From assembly GCA_016291665.1 (NCBI GenBank), contig JAEEYE010000013.1, positions 1 through 56,935 on the forward strand: a DNA stretch of 56,935 bases, read 5' to 3'. This DNA is from Oxalobacter sp. Its GTDB lineage: Bacteria; Pseudomonadota; Gammaproteobacteria; Burkholderiales; Burkholderiaceae_D. The notes under the pieces were generated by a model, which saw only the letters and a program-made list of their open reading frames with translations, was not told the origin of the DNA and did not search any database. Made by a program: the position numbers and the translations under genes. Shown here one piece after another: positions 29,074 to 36,904 of this stretch. Every line of letters starts with the position of its first letter. Position 1 is the first letter of the stretch.

Positions 29074-29685
29074 ATGTATACCGCACTAGCTATTGCCATT
29101 GCTTACCTTTTAGGTTCCGTTTCTTTTGCGTTGGTGACAAGCAAACTCTTTGGCCTCGATGATCCGAGGACGTATGGCTCTGGCAATCCAGGGGCAACGA
29201 ATGTTTTACGGACCGGCAACAAACTTGCCGCATTGTTGACCTTGTTGGGGGATGCTGCCAAGGGATGGGTAGCGGTTTTTGCTGCCTCTCTTTTATCAGA
29301 CCGGGGGCTTCTGAATATCTATGGTGTTGCAGCGGTTGCAGTTGTCGTCTTTATCGGCCACCTGTTCCCGGTTTTCGCAGGCTTTAAGGGGGGCAAAGGG
29401 GTGGCGACAGGCTTGGGTGTCTTGTTGGGCATCAATCCGTTGCTTGGTTTTTTTGTCTTATTGACTTGGTTGGTTGTCGCCTTCCTGACTCGGTATTCAT
29501 CCCTTTCAGCCTTGGTTTCTGCTGCATTAGCTCCTGTTTATTACGGATTGATGTTCCGGGTGGATGCGTTTTTCTATGCCATCTGTGTAATCAGTGCGCT
29601 ATTGATCTACCGTCATCGACAAAACATCGCCAACTTGCTTGCTGGGACGGAAAGCAAGATTGGCAGCAAGAAAAAAGCAGTCTAA
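29074..29685 (+). CDS. plsY: Glycerol-3-phosphate acyltransferase PlsY
   Basis: Inner-membrane enzyme that transfers an acyl group from acyl-phosphate to glycerol-3-phosphate, the first step of phospholipid synthesis. The 203-residue product has five hydrophobic helices and the three conserved loops: [28 protein letters not shown], and the third loop near ALAPVYYGL. The upstream 150 bases contain a long-range pairing GCTGGGC/GCCCGGC (29016-29056). glnS follows. Confidence 0.95.
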   Translation: MYTALAIAIAYLLGSVSFALVTSKLFGLDDPRTYGSGNPGATNVLRTGNKLAALLTLLGDAAKGWVAVFAASLLSDRGLLNIYGVAAVAVVVFIGHLFPVFAGFKGGKGVATGLGVLLGINPLLGFFVLLTWLVVAFLTRYSSLSALVSAALAPVYYGLMFRVDAFFYAICVISALLIYRHRQNIANLLAGTESKIGSKKKAV

Positions 29686-29761
29686 GGCAAAGTCTTCGTC
29701 CCAGACCTTTTCCTGCTTGGCTTTTTTAAAAAGAGCCGAAATTTGAATTTCATTAGAAGTT

Positions 29762-31531
29762 ATGAGCGCTGACAATAAAAACAATACTGCGGTAACACCG
29801 CCATCGAATTTTTTACGGACCATTATTGAATCTGACTTGGAAAAGGGGACTTACCAGCGTCCAGGTCTGCCGCAAGTCATCACACGTTTCCCGCCAGAAC
29901 CCAATGGCTATCTCCATATCGGGCATGCGAAGTCAATCTGCCTGAATTTTGGCCTTGCACAGGATTACTCGGGGCGTTGTCATTTGCGTTTTGATGATAC
30001 GAATCCTACCAAAGAAGACCAGGAATTCGTTGATACGATTAAAGACAGTGTGCAGTGGTTAGGCTTTTCATGGGAACAGGACGGTGTTCCTTACCTGCAT
30101 TTTGCAAGTGACTATTTTGATACCCTCTATGAGATGGCGTGTGGTTTGATTGAAGCAGGGCATGCCTATGTCGACAGCCAGAGTCCGGAAGAAATGGCAG
30201 CCAATAGGGGTTCCTTTAATAAGCCAGGAGTGGAGTCCCCTTACCGTAACAGGCCAGTAGCAGAATCATTGGATCTTTTCAAACGGATGCGTGCTGGGGA
30301 ATTTCCTGACGGGGCGCATGTATTGCGTGCCAAGATTGATATGGCGTCTCCCAACATGAATATGCGAGATCCGGTTATTTATCGTATCCGCCATGCATCG
30401 CACCATAGGACAGGTGACAAGTGGAACATCTATCCGATGTATGACTATACCCACCCGATTTCAGACGCATTGGAAAAGATTACCCATTCCATCTGTACGT
30501 TGGAGTTCCAGGATCACCGGCCATTTTACGATTGGATTTTGGAGCGGTTAACAGAAAAGACTGAACTATCAGATGGCCGTGTCGTGGGCCCTTTCCTTGA
30601 AAAGCCATTGCCACACCAGTATGAGTTTGCTCGCTTGAACCTGACGTATACGATTACCAGTAAACGTAAGCTTTTGCAGCTTGTTGAAGAAAAGCGTGTT
30701 TCAGGTTGGGATGATCCTCGTATGCCAACAATCGTGGGTATCAGGCGCCGTGGTTATACGCCAGAATCAATCAAGCTTTTCTGTGAACGCATTGGCGTTG
30801 CTAAAGCCGACGGCTGGATTGATATCAGTACCTTGGAAGGCAGCCTTAGGGACGATTTGGATCCGAAAGCGCCGCGTGCTGCAGCGGTTTTGCGGCCATT
30901 AAAGCTCATCATTGACAATTACCCAGAAGGCCAAACGGAGAGGTGTTCGGCACCAGTGCATCCGCATTATCCAGAACGCGGTGAGCGCCAGTTTGCGTTC
31001 TCACGAGAAGTCTGGATTGAACAGGATGACTTTATGGCTGAACCGGTCAAGGGTTACCGACGCCTCTACCCAGGAAATCGGGTTCGTTTGCGCTGCGCAT
31101 ACATTGTCGAATGTACGGGCTATGATACGGATGCTAACGGTAATGTAACGGCTGTGCATGCGAATTATTTGCCAGACAGCAGGAGCGGGACGGAAACCAG
31201 CCAGAACTATAAGGTTCGTGGGACAATCCATTGGGTCAGTGCAACCGATGCGGTACCTGCTGAAGTGCGCCTTTATGATCGGCTTTTTGCTGAAGCGATG
31301 CCTGATTCCGGCGGCAAAGATTTCTTGGAAGCGTTAAACCCGGAATCCTTGGAAGTCGTCAATGCCTATCTGGAGCCCGGCTTGGCGAATGCTAAGCCAG
31401 GGGATATCTTCCAGTTTGAACGCCAAGGTTATTTTGTCGCTGATTTGGTGGATTCCCAACCCGGGAAGCCCGTCTTTAACCGTGCGGTGACGTTGCGCGA
31501 TTCTTGGGCGAAAGACAAAAAGAAATCGTAA
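29762..31531 (+). CDS. glnS: Glutamine--tRNA ligase
   Basis: Class I synthetase that charges tRNA-Gln directly. The 589-residue product shows PPEPNGYLHIGHAKSI (HIGH motif), DDTNPTKED, the KMSKS-equivalent ITSKRKLL and the C-terminal beta-barrel anticodon-binding domains (KPLPHQYEFARL onward, then LLPDSRSGTE-type segments). Length is slightly above E. coli GlnS (554), with an N-terminal extension of about 25 residues. No strong ribosome-binding site is visible. A perfect palindromic terminator follows 14 bases after the stop. Confidence 0.97.
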   Translation: MSADNKNNTAVTPPSNFLRTIIESDLEKGTYQRPGLPQVITRFPPEPNGYLHIGHAKSICLNFGLAQDYSGRCHLRFDDTNPTKEDQEFVDTIKDSVQWLGFSWEQDGVPYLHFASDYFDTLYEMACGLIEAGHAYVDSQSPEEMAANRGSFNKPGVESPYRNRPVAESLDLFKRMRAGEFPDGAHVLRAKIDMASPNMNMRDPVIYRIRHASHHRTGDKWNIYPMYDYTHPISDALEKITHSICTLEFQDHRPFYDWILERLTEKTELSDGRVVGPFLEKPLPHQYEFARLNLTYTITSKRKLLQLVEEKRVSGWDDPRMPTIVGIRRRGYTPESIKLFCERIGVAKADGWIDISTLEGSLRDDLDPKAPRAAAVLRPLKLIIDNYPEGQTERCSAPVHPHYPERGERQFAFSREVWIEQDDFMAEPVKGYRRLYPGNRVRLRCAYIVECTGYDTDANGNVTAVHANYLPDSRSGTETSQNYKVRGTIHWVSATDAVPAEVRLYDRLFAEAMPDSGGKDFLEALNPESLEVVNAYLEPGLANAKPGDIFQFERQGYFVADLVDSQPGKPVFNRAVTLRDSWAKDKKKS

Positions 31532-31545
31532 GAGATACACAATCG

Positions 31546-31573
31546 AAAATGCCAGGCTTAAGCCTGGCATTTT
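31546..31573. terminator. Bidirectional terminator between glnS and the M48 gene
   Basis: A 28-base perfect palindrome, AAAATGCCAGGCTT and its reverse complement, so each strand ends in TTTT after a GC-rich stem. It can stop both glnS (+) and the convergent lipoprotein gene (-), whose stop codon is 14 bases away. Confidence 0.88.
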
Positions 31574-31587
31574 TACGAAAGGCTGTC

Positions 31588-32421
31588 TTAGCGGCGGCGA
31601 TAACGGGTGCGTGTCTTTGTGCCTTTCGACAGAGCCGCTTCATAAAGCGGCATGACTTCAGGCAGGTGGGATTCCAGGTTTTCGATGCGTTTTGCGTCAG
31701 ACGGATGTGTTGACAAGATGTCGGACGAACTGCCGCCTTTTAATTTCTCCATCTTGCGCCAGACGTTGACGGCTTCATGAGGGTCGTAACCAGCCCGAGC
31801 CATCAATTCCATGCCCATCGTATCGGCTTCCGTTTCCATCGTACGTGAGAATGGCAGTGAGAAGAAGACCTTGTTCATACCGCTGGCGAGTTCCGACGAC
31901 CCGATGAAAGCGCCAACCAAAGCGGTTGGGATGCTACTTGCAGCCTGTTGGGAAGCTTGTTCGCGGGAATGTTCACGCAAAGCGTGGCAGATTTCGTGTC
32001 CGATCACAGCGGCGAGTTCTCCATCGGTCAGGTTGAGCGAGTCAATTAACCCCGTATAGACGGCAATCTTGCCGCCTGGCATACAGAAGGCATTGACCGT
32101 TTTAGAGGACAAGACATTAACTTCCCATTTCCAATGTAACGCATCTTTGCGGAAAACCCCGACTTGGTTGATCAGACGTCTCGAGATATTGACGACACGC
32201 TGGGTGTAGGCACGGTTCGTGTTTAATGCGTGGGCGTTGCGTGCTTTTGCTAAGAGAGAATTGTAAGCTTGGGTTGACTGCTTGTTCATTTCCTCGGAGG
32301 AAATGAGCATCATTTGGCTACGGTCAGAGCCAGTGGCGCCGCCACTGGTCGTGGTCTGGCAGCCGCAAAGTGCGGCAAGGCATGCAGCAGCCAGTGCTGT
32401 TCGGGTAAACCATTTCTTCAT
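31588..32421 (-). CDS. M48 family metallopeptidase, lipoprotein (copy 1)
   Basis: A 277-residue protein with a lipoprotein signal (lipobox LCGC, lipidated Cys21) and a BepA/LoiP-like M48 peptidase domain: zinc motif HEICH in AVIGHEICHALREHS and third ligand Glu in TMETEADTMGMELM. Such proteins act in the periplasm in outer-membrane protein quality control. CMPGGKIAVYTGL is a typical family block, and the tail is Arg-rich. It lies 21 bases downstream of a closely similar paralogue on the same strand. There are no TPR repeats, so it resembles the short LoiP type. Confidence 0.9.
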   Translation of the reverse strand: MKKWFTRTALAAACLAALCGCQTTTSGGATGSDRSQMMLISSEEMNKQSTQAYNSLLAKARNAHALNTNRAYTQRVVNISRRLINQVGVFRKDALHWKWEVNVLSSKTVNAFCMPGGKIAVYTGLIDSLNLTDGELAAVIGHEICHALREHSREQASQQAASSIPTALVGAFIGSSELASGMNKVFFSLPFSRTMETEADTMGMELMARAGYDPHEAVNVWRKMEKLKGGSSSDILSTHPSDAKRIENLESHLPEVMPLYEAALSKGTKTRTRYRRR

Positions 32422-32442
32422 CTTCTTGTCCTCCTATTAACT

Positions 32443-33255
32443 TCAGCCAGCGTTTTTAATGGCGGCTTCATAAAGTGGTTTGACAGTCGGTAAGGCCTTT
32501 TCTAGGTTGGCGATACGGGTTTGGTCAGACGGATGGGTCGATAAGAACTGTGGCGGGGTGCGTCCCTGTTGGAGTTTGGCCATCTTACGCCAGACATTGG
32601 GCGCTGCTTCTGGATTGAAGCCGGCTCGGGCCATCAGTTCCAGTCCCATGATATCGGATTCGGTTTCCATCGTCCGTGAGTAGGGTAGTGCAAAGAGGTA
32701 TTGGCTGATTAAAGCGGCCATGCCCTGATGGATTTGGCTGCCGGTGGCAACACCAACGATTGTAATCGCACCTTGTTGCAAGAGTTGCTGTGAGACTTTT
32801 TCGCGGGAGTGTTCACGCAATGCGTGTGAGATTTCATGGCCAATGACAGCAGCTAATTCATCGTCGGTTAAGTTGAGTTTTCTGATGATACCTGTGAAGA
32901 CGGCAATCTTGCCGCCTGGCATACAGAAAGCGTTGACTTCATCACTCTTGATGGTGTTGACTTCCCATTTCCATTGTGTGGCATCCGGCCTGAAAACGCT
33001 CACTTGGTTGGCTAAGCGTTGGGCAATGGTCAAGACCCGTTGGGCGTCAGGGCTTGTCGTGTCCAAGCGGTGCATGCGATTTGCTTTGACCAAGGTCTGG
33101 CGATACGCTTGGGCGGACTGCTGGTTGATGGCATCAGCGGGGACTAAGAGTAGCTGTTTTCGGGTGGTTTTTGTGGCACCCTGTTCGGTGGAGCTTTGGC
33201 AGCCTGTAATCAACAGCATGAGGGCGGTAAAAACAGCCACAAGCATTCTTTTCAT
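32443..33255 (-). CDS. M48 family metallopeptidase, lipoprotein (copy 2)
   Basis: A 270-residue paralogue of the downstream gene with lipobox LITGC (Cys19), zinc motif HEISH in AVIGHEISHALREHS and METESDIMGLELM. The frame is open upstream to 33393, but the ATG at 33255 has AGGAGT and leads straight into the signal peptide. The two copies align end to end (CMPGGKIAV, NLTD-ELAAVIGHE, LSTHPSD), so they arose by tandem duplication and are probably cotranscribed. It is divergent from the GST gene. Confidence 0.9.
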   Translation of the reverse strand: MKRMLVAVFTALMLLITGCQSSTEQGATKTTRKQLLLVPADAINQQSAQAYRQTLVKANRMHRLDTTSPDAQRVLTIAQRLANQVSVFRPDATQWKWEVNTIKSDEVNAFCMPGGKIAVFTGIIRKLNLTDDELAAVIGHEISHALREHSREKVSQQLLQQGAITIVGVATGSQIHQGMAALISQYLFALPYSRTMETESDIMGLELMARAGFNPEAAPNVWRKMAKLQQGRTPPQFLSTHPSDQTRIANLEKALPTVKPLYEAAIKNAG

Positions 33256-33391
33256 TGAGGAACTCCTGGAAAAGGCATCGGACTGAGGCCATTGTAGCAG
33301 AATCGATTGTGGCAGGACGCGTTTTCTGGAAAGGGCGAAAGCGTTGCCTGATGGCATAATGATGGAAATGGATTTTTCTATGGAGGATGCC

Positions 33392-33994
33392 ATGAAACTG
33401 TATTACACCCCTGGAGCTTGTTCGCTTTCGCCACACATTGTGCTTTTGGAAGCCGGTCTGCCTTTTGAATTGGAAGCAGTAGACCTTGCAACAAAAGAGA
33501 CAGAGAAAGGGGAGGATTACTATCTTATTAATACCAAGGGGGCTGTACCAGCCTTGCAACTCGATGATGGCCAGGTCTTAACAGAAGGCGCTGTTATCAT
33601 CCAATACCTGGCCGACCAAGTACCAGAAAAGGGGCTCATTCCTGCGGTAGGGTCGATGGCGCGCTATCGCGTGTTGGAATGGCTGAATTTCACCGCGATG
33701 GATTTTCAGAAAAACTTTCTGCCTGTTTTCAGGCCTGATTTTGCGGCATGCCGTGCAGCCGCAGTGAAACTCTTGGAGCGCCAGTGCGACTATATTGACC
33801 GGCAACTCGTGGGTAAAGATTGGTTGATTGGTGAGACCTTTACCATTGCCGACATTTATCTCTATGTCATTACGCTGTGGCTCTCCTTTGCGGAGATTGA
33901 TATCAGCCAGTGGAAGCTGTTGTCCCAGTGGCAAAAACGGGTTGCCGCAAGACCGATGGTCCAAAAAGCGTTGGCAGACGAAGGGCTACAATAG
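33392..33994 (+). CDS. gst: Glutathione S-transferase family protein
   Basis: A 200-residue cytosolic protein with the thioredoxin-like N-terminal domain (MKLYYTPGACSLSPHIVLLEAG, beta-class GST signature with the active Cys/Ser region), the VPAL cis-Pro motif (GAVPALQLDDG) and ESGAI-like EGAVIIQYLAD glutathione-binding turn, then an all-helical C-terminal domain with the DWLIGETFTIADIYLY N-capping box. The ATG at 33392 has GGAGG 5 bases upstream. Substrate unknown. Confidence 0.9.
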   Translation: MKLYYTPGACSLSPHIVLLEAGLPFELEAVDLATKETEKGEDYYLINTKGAVPALQLDDGQVLTEGAVIIQYLADQVPEKGLIPAVGSMARYRVLEWLNFTAMDFQKNFLPVFRPDFAACRAAAVKLLERQCDYIDRQLVGKDWLIGETFTIADIYLYVITLWLSFAEIDISQWKLLSQWQKRVAARPMVQKALADEGLQ

Positions 33995-34048
33995 GACAAT
34001 ATAAACAGCCAAAGGCAGGAGTGATGTGCTTCTGCCAAATGGCTTGGG

Positions 34049-35095
34049 TTATTGGGCGTTGCGGCGTAGCGTCTGGATGCAGTTTCGGACAAGCCCTGGA
34101 CCCGAATAAATCATCCCGGTCAGAACCTGGACTAAGGATGCACCTGCATCGATTTTTTCTTGGGCATCTTCGCCCGACAAAATACCGCCAACTCCGATGA
34201 TGGGAATGGCGTCGCCCAAGACTTTTTTGAGTGCACGGATGACGTGTGTGGATGCGTCTTTAACAGGTGCGCCTGAAAGACCTCCTGTTTCAAGCCCGTG
34301 TTTTAAATGTTTGACGGCATCACGCGAAATCGTGGTGTTTGTCGCAATGACCCCATCAATTTTGTGACGGAGCAACGCGTCAGCAATATGGACGGTCTGT
34401 TCGTCGTCAATATCAGGTGCAATCTTTAATGCTAACGGCACATAACGCGCGTGTTTCTGTGCAAGGGTTTCCCGTGCCTGTGTCAGTTGTCCGAGCAGAT
34501 TGTCAAGTTCAGACTCGCCCTGTAACTGGCGTAGGTTTTTTGTGTTGGGTGAAGAAATGTTGATGGCAATATAGTCGGCAACCGGGTAGACCTTTTCTAA
34601 ACAGATTAAGTAGTCGTCAACGGCTTTTTCAATTGGGGTGACAGCGTTCTTGCCGATGTTCAGTCCCAAAATGCCGCGTTTTTTCTGGTAGAAGCGTGAA
34701 GCCTTCACATTTTCCACCAAGACGTCAACCCCGTCATTATTAAAGCCCATGCGGTTGATTAAGCCTTTGGCATCCGGCAGGCGGAACATCCTGGGCTTGG
34801 GATTACCTGGTTGTGGACGGGGTGTGACGGTTCCCAACTCTAAGAAACCAAAACCTAAGGATGCCAACCCATCAATGCAAGAGCCATTCTTATCCAATCC
34901 CGCGGCTAAACCCACTGGGTTGGGAAAGTCGAGCCCCATCACTTTCCTTGGTAAAGGCGTGATGGAAGGTGCCAAGGCAGTCAATCCCAGCTTGGCAGCC
35001 GTGCGCATCGAGGAGAGGGTAAAGAGGTGCGCGTTTTCCGGATCCATTGCAAAGAGGAATGGCCGGATGATGGGGTAGGCGAAATCAGGGATCAT
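34049..35095 (-). CDS. pyrD: Dihydroorotate dehydrogenase (quinone), class 2
   Basis: FMN enzyme of the inner membrane that oxidises dihydroorotate with quinone as acceptor in pyrimidine synthesis. The 348-residue product has the N-terminal amphipathic membrane helix of class 2 enzymes, [45 protein letters not shown] (catalytic Ser), ANTTISR and IGVGGI. The ATG at 35095 has AAGGAA upstream; the extension to 35140 is not needed. It is the last gene of a minus-strand series that begins with the NUDIX-TIR pair. Confidence 0.96.
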   Translation of the reverse strand: MIPDFAYPIIRPFLFAMDPENAHLFTLSSMRTAAKLGLTALAPSITPLPRKVMGLDFPNPVGLAAGLDKNGSCIDGLASLGFGFLELGTVTPRPQPGNPKPRMFRLPDAKGLINRMGFNNDGVDVLVENVKASRFYQKKRGILGLNIGKNAVTPIEKAVDDYLICLEKVYPVADYIAINISSPNTKNLRQLQGESELDNLLGQLTQARETLAQKHARYVPLALKIAPDIDDEQTVHIADALLRHKIDGVIATNTTISRDAVKHLKHGLETGGLSGAPVKDASTHVIRALKKVLGDAIPIIGVGGILSGEDAQEKIDAGASLVQVLTGMIYSGPGLVRNCIQTLRRNAQ

Positions 35096-35216
35096 AGGAC
35101 GTTCCTTGGGTTTCCAGTGACAAAACCTGGGCAGTTGCAAATAGATTGTATCGTCTGGGTGACGATACCCTCTAATTTTTTATTCTAGCGTAAGCACCAG
35201 GCACTAATGCCAGCAA

Positions 35217-35660
35217 TCAATCCTTGATGATCTTGTTTTTCTTGGCATGGCGTTCGATGGCCTGCCCTAACTCCTGCTCACTCCAGCCGACAATTTCAAC
35301 AGCGGCGCGTTTTTCTTTGAATGAGGTGAATTTCGGGTGGGCTGCCTGGATCAGGATCAATGGCACCTTGAGCTTGCGGGCGATATCAAATTCAATGTTG
35401 GTCCAGCGTTTGTATTCTTCATAGACGCCAGCCAATAAGACAACGCAACAGCATTGTGCCATCTGTTCTTCAATGGCTTCTGTCAAGGCTTTGTTTGAGC
35501 GGTGGAATTGCACGGGGTCATCTTTGGAGACGCTACGGAATTCATAATTAAAGTCGCCGCCTTCTTTTTTGCGGGCATAGTCAGCCATCAGACTGTTGAT
35601 GCGCTCCATGCCGTCTTCAACAGACCAGACATGGCACAGGAAAATCGGGTAAGTTGCCAT
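35217..35660 (-). CDS. TIR-like domain protein (DUF1863/MTH538, ThsB type)
   Basis: A 147-residue single-domain protein. IFLCHVWSVEDG (beta-A), the FRSVSKDDPV segment, CCCVVLLAGVYEEYKRWTNIEFDIARK and the VGWSEQELGQAI end fit the MTH538/DUF1863 TIR-like family, whose best known members are the Thoeris defence sensors ThsB. The W-x3-E pair (RWTNIEF) is where TIR enzymes place the catalytic Glu used on NAD+. No ThsA-like effector is nearby. Its AAGGAG ribosome-binding site overlaps the stop of the upstream NUDIX gene (12-base gap), so the two are almost certainly one operon. Defence or NAD-related function is inference. Confidence 0.75.
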   Translation of the reverse strand: MATYPIFLCHVWSVEDGMERINSLMADYARKKEGGDFNYEFRSVSKDDPVQFHRSNKALTEAIEEQMAQCCCVVLLAGVYEEYKRWTNIEFDIARKLKVPLILIQAAHPKFTSFKEKRAAVEIVGWSEQELGQAIERHAKKNKIIKD

Positions 35661-35672
35661 AAAGAAAACTCC

Positions 35673-36236
35673 TTAACGGGATAAATCGATGGTATGCACG
35701 CTAAAACGACCGTTTTCAAGGATACCTTGTTTTAAGTCGTCGAAAAAGTAACGCAACGCATGGGAGATGGTCGAAAACGCCAGCCTGTCCCAGGGAATCT
35801 CTGCTTCAGTAAAAAGCTTTACGTCCCTGCTTTCTTCGCCTGCTGCAAAGCGGGCCTCTTTCATTTCAGCCAGATAAAAGAGATGGACCTGCTCATAGAC
35901 AGCCAGGTTCATCAAGGCAAAAAGCGCCCCTGTGGTGACAGCACAGCCTGCTTCTTCCAAAGTTTCACGGACAGCGGCTTCTTCAGTGGTTTCTTTTGTT
36001 TCCATGAAGCCGCCGGGTAACGTCCAATAGTTGTCCCTGGGTTCAATAGCCCGTAAGCACAAAAGTACTTCGATGCCGCGTGCTGTTTTTATATAAGGGA
36101 TAGAGCAGACGACGATTTTTGGGTTTTCGTAATGGATGGTGCCACAGGCATGGCATACGTCGCGTACACGGTTGTCCAGAGGGGGGATTTCTTGTGTGAG
36201 AGGTTGACCGCAATTGGTGCAAAAACGCATCGCCAT
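35673..36236 (-). CDS. Zn-ribbon NUDIX hydrolase
   Basis: A 187-residue cytosolic protein with an N-terminal zinc ribbon (FCTNCGQPL and VCHACGTIHYENPK) and a NUDIX domain with a complete box (GGFMETKETTEEAA followed by RETLEEAG). This resembles the COG1051/NudC-like group acting on NADH, ADP-ribose or related nucleoside diphosphates; the substrate is not readable. The start is ATG 36236 or 36230; neither has a strong ribosome-binding site. It is cotranscribed with the TIR-like gene downstream and lies 50 bases beyond the terminator of tRNA-fMet. Confidence 0.85.
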   Translation of the reverse strand: MAMRFCTNCGQPLTQEIPPLDNRVRDVCHACGTIHYENPKIVVCSIPYIKTARGIEVLLCLRAIEPRDNYWTLPGGFMETKETTEEAAVRETLEEAGCAVTTGALFALMNLAVYEQVHLFYLAEMKEARFAAGEESRDVKLFTEAEIPWDRLAFSTISHALRYFFDDLKQGILENGRFSVHTIDLSR

Positions 36237-36286
36237 AGTTAAACCATTCTTCGCCAAAAAGAAGGGGGATTGGCGGCTATGATAAC

Positions 36287-36308
36287 AAAAAAGCCGTCGC
36301 TTGACGGC
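36287..36308 (-). terminator. Terminator of tRNA-fMet
   Basis: GCCGTC/GACGGC stem with a 4-base loop followed on the minus strand by six Ts (36292-36287), 15 bases after the tRNA 3' end. Its presence shows that the downstream side of the tRNA gene is intact. Confidence 0.85.
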
Positions 36309-36322
36309 CACTAAAAATCCTC

Positions 36323-36399
<77 letters not shown>

Positions 36400-36413
36400 T
36401 CTGATTGAAGGGC

Positions 36414-36442
36414 ATTATAGCGTGGTCGCCTTTGATTTTCAA
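36414..36442 (-). promoter_or_regulatory. Promoter of tRNA-fMet
   Basis: On the minus strand TTGAAA (36442-36437) and a perfect TATAAT (36419-36414) are 17 bases apart. Transcription would start near 36407, about 8 bases before the tRNA. The -35 hexamer overlaps the stop codon of the neighbouring unknown ORF (36439-36441). Confidence 0.8.
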
Positions 36443-36810
36443 GCCTCTTTCACGGTTGCTTCGCGTTTGGCCTTGTCCCTGGTCGCTTCATCGCACGCCT
36501 TGATGAAAGCATCATCTACGGTTAAAAGAATTCGGATGGTAACCAAGGGAACGATGGATTTGGCCTGTTCATCTTTTAATGCTTTATTTAGGGCATCACG
36601 GCAGTAGTATTCCAGCAGTTCGTATGCCGCTTTTTCATGCGGTATTTCTAGGTCTTCTTCTTCAAGCTTAAGCCAATCGGTGAGCTGCCTGAGCCAATTG
36701 TGCCAGTTTGCCCGGATCTCCTGACGAAAAAAGGATTCACGTTCGCTTGGGACGGGTTTGGGCTTGGGGTTGAGTTGCCCTAAGAAGTCTGTTGAGAAAT
36801 CGTTCAACAT
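36439..36810 (-). CDS. Unknown small helical protein of the integrated element
   Basis: A 123-residue, soluble, helix-rich and charged protein (LRQLTDWLKLEEEDLEIPHEKAAYELLEYYCRDALNKALKD) with no recognised family. The ATG at 36810 (MLNDFSTDF) has GAGGA 8 bases upstream and was chosen over an open extension to 36825. It lies 94 bases after the primase-helicase gene on the same strand and ends inside the tRNA-fMet promoter. It is probably part of the same element. Function unknown. Confidence 0.6.
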   Translation of the reverse strand: MLNDFSTDFLGQLNPKPKPVPSERESFFRQEIRANWHNWLRQLTDWLKLEEEDLEIPHEKAAYELLEYYCRDALNKALKDEQAKSIVPLVTIRILLTVDDAFIKACDEATRDKAKREATVKEA

Positions 36811-36904
36811 GTTGGTTTTCCTCACAATGTATGCACTGATGCACTTTTTGCACTGACTGCACTGATGGATTCAGGCAGAAGGTGCAAAAAGGACAAAAAG
36901 TGCG

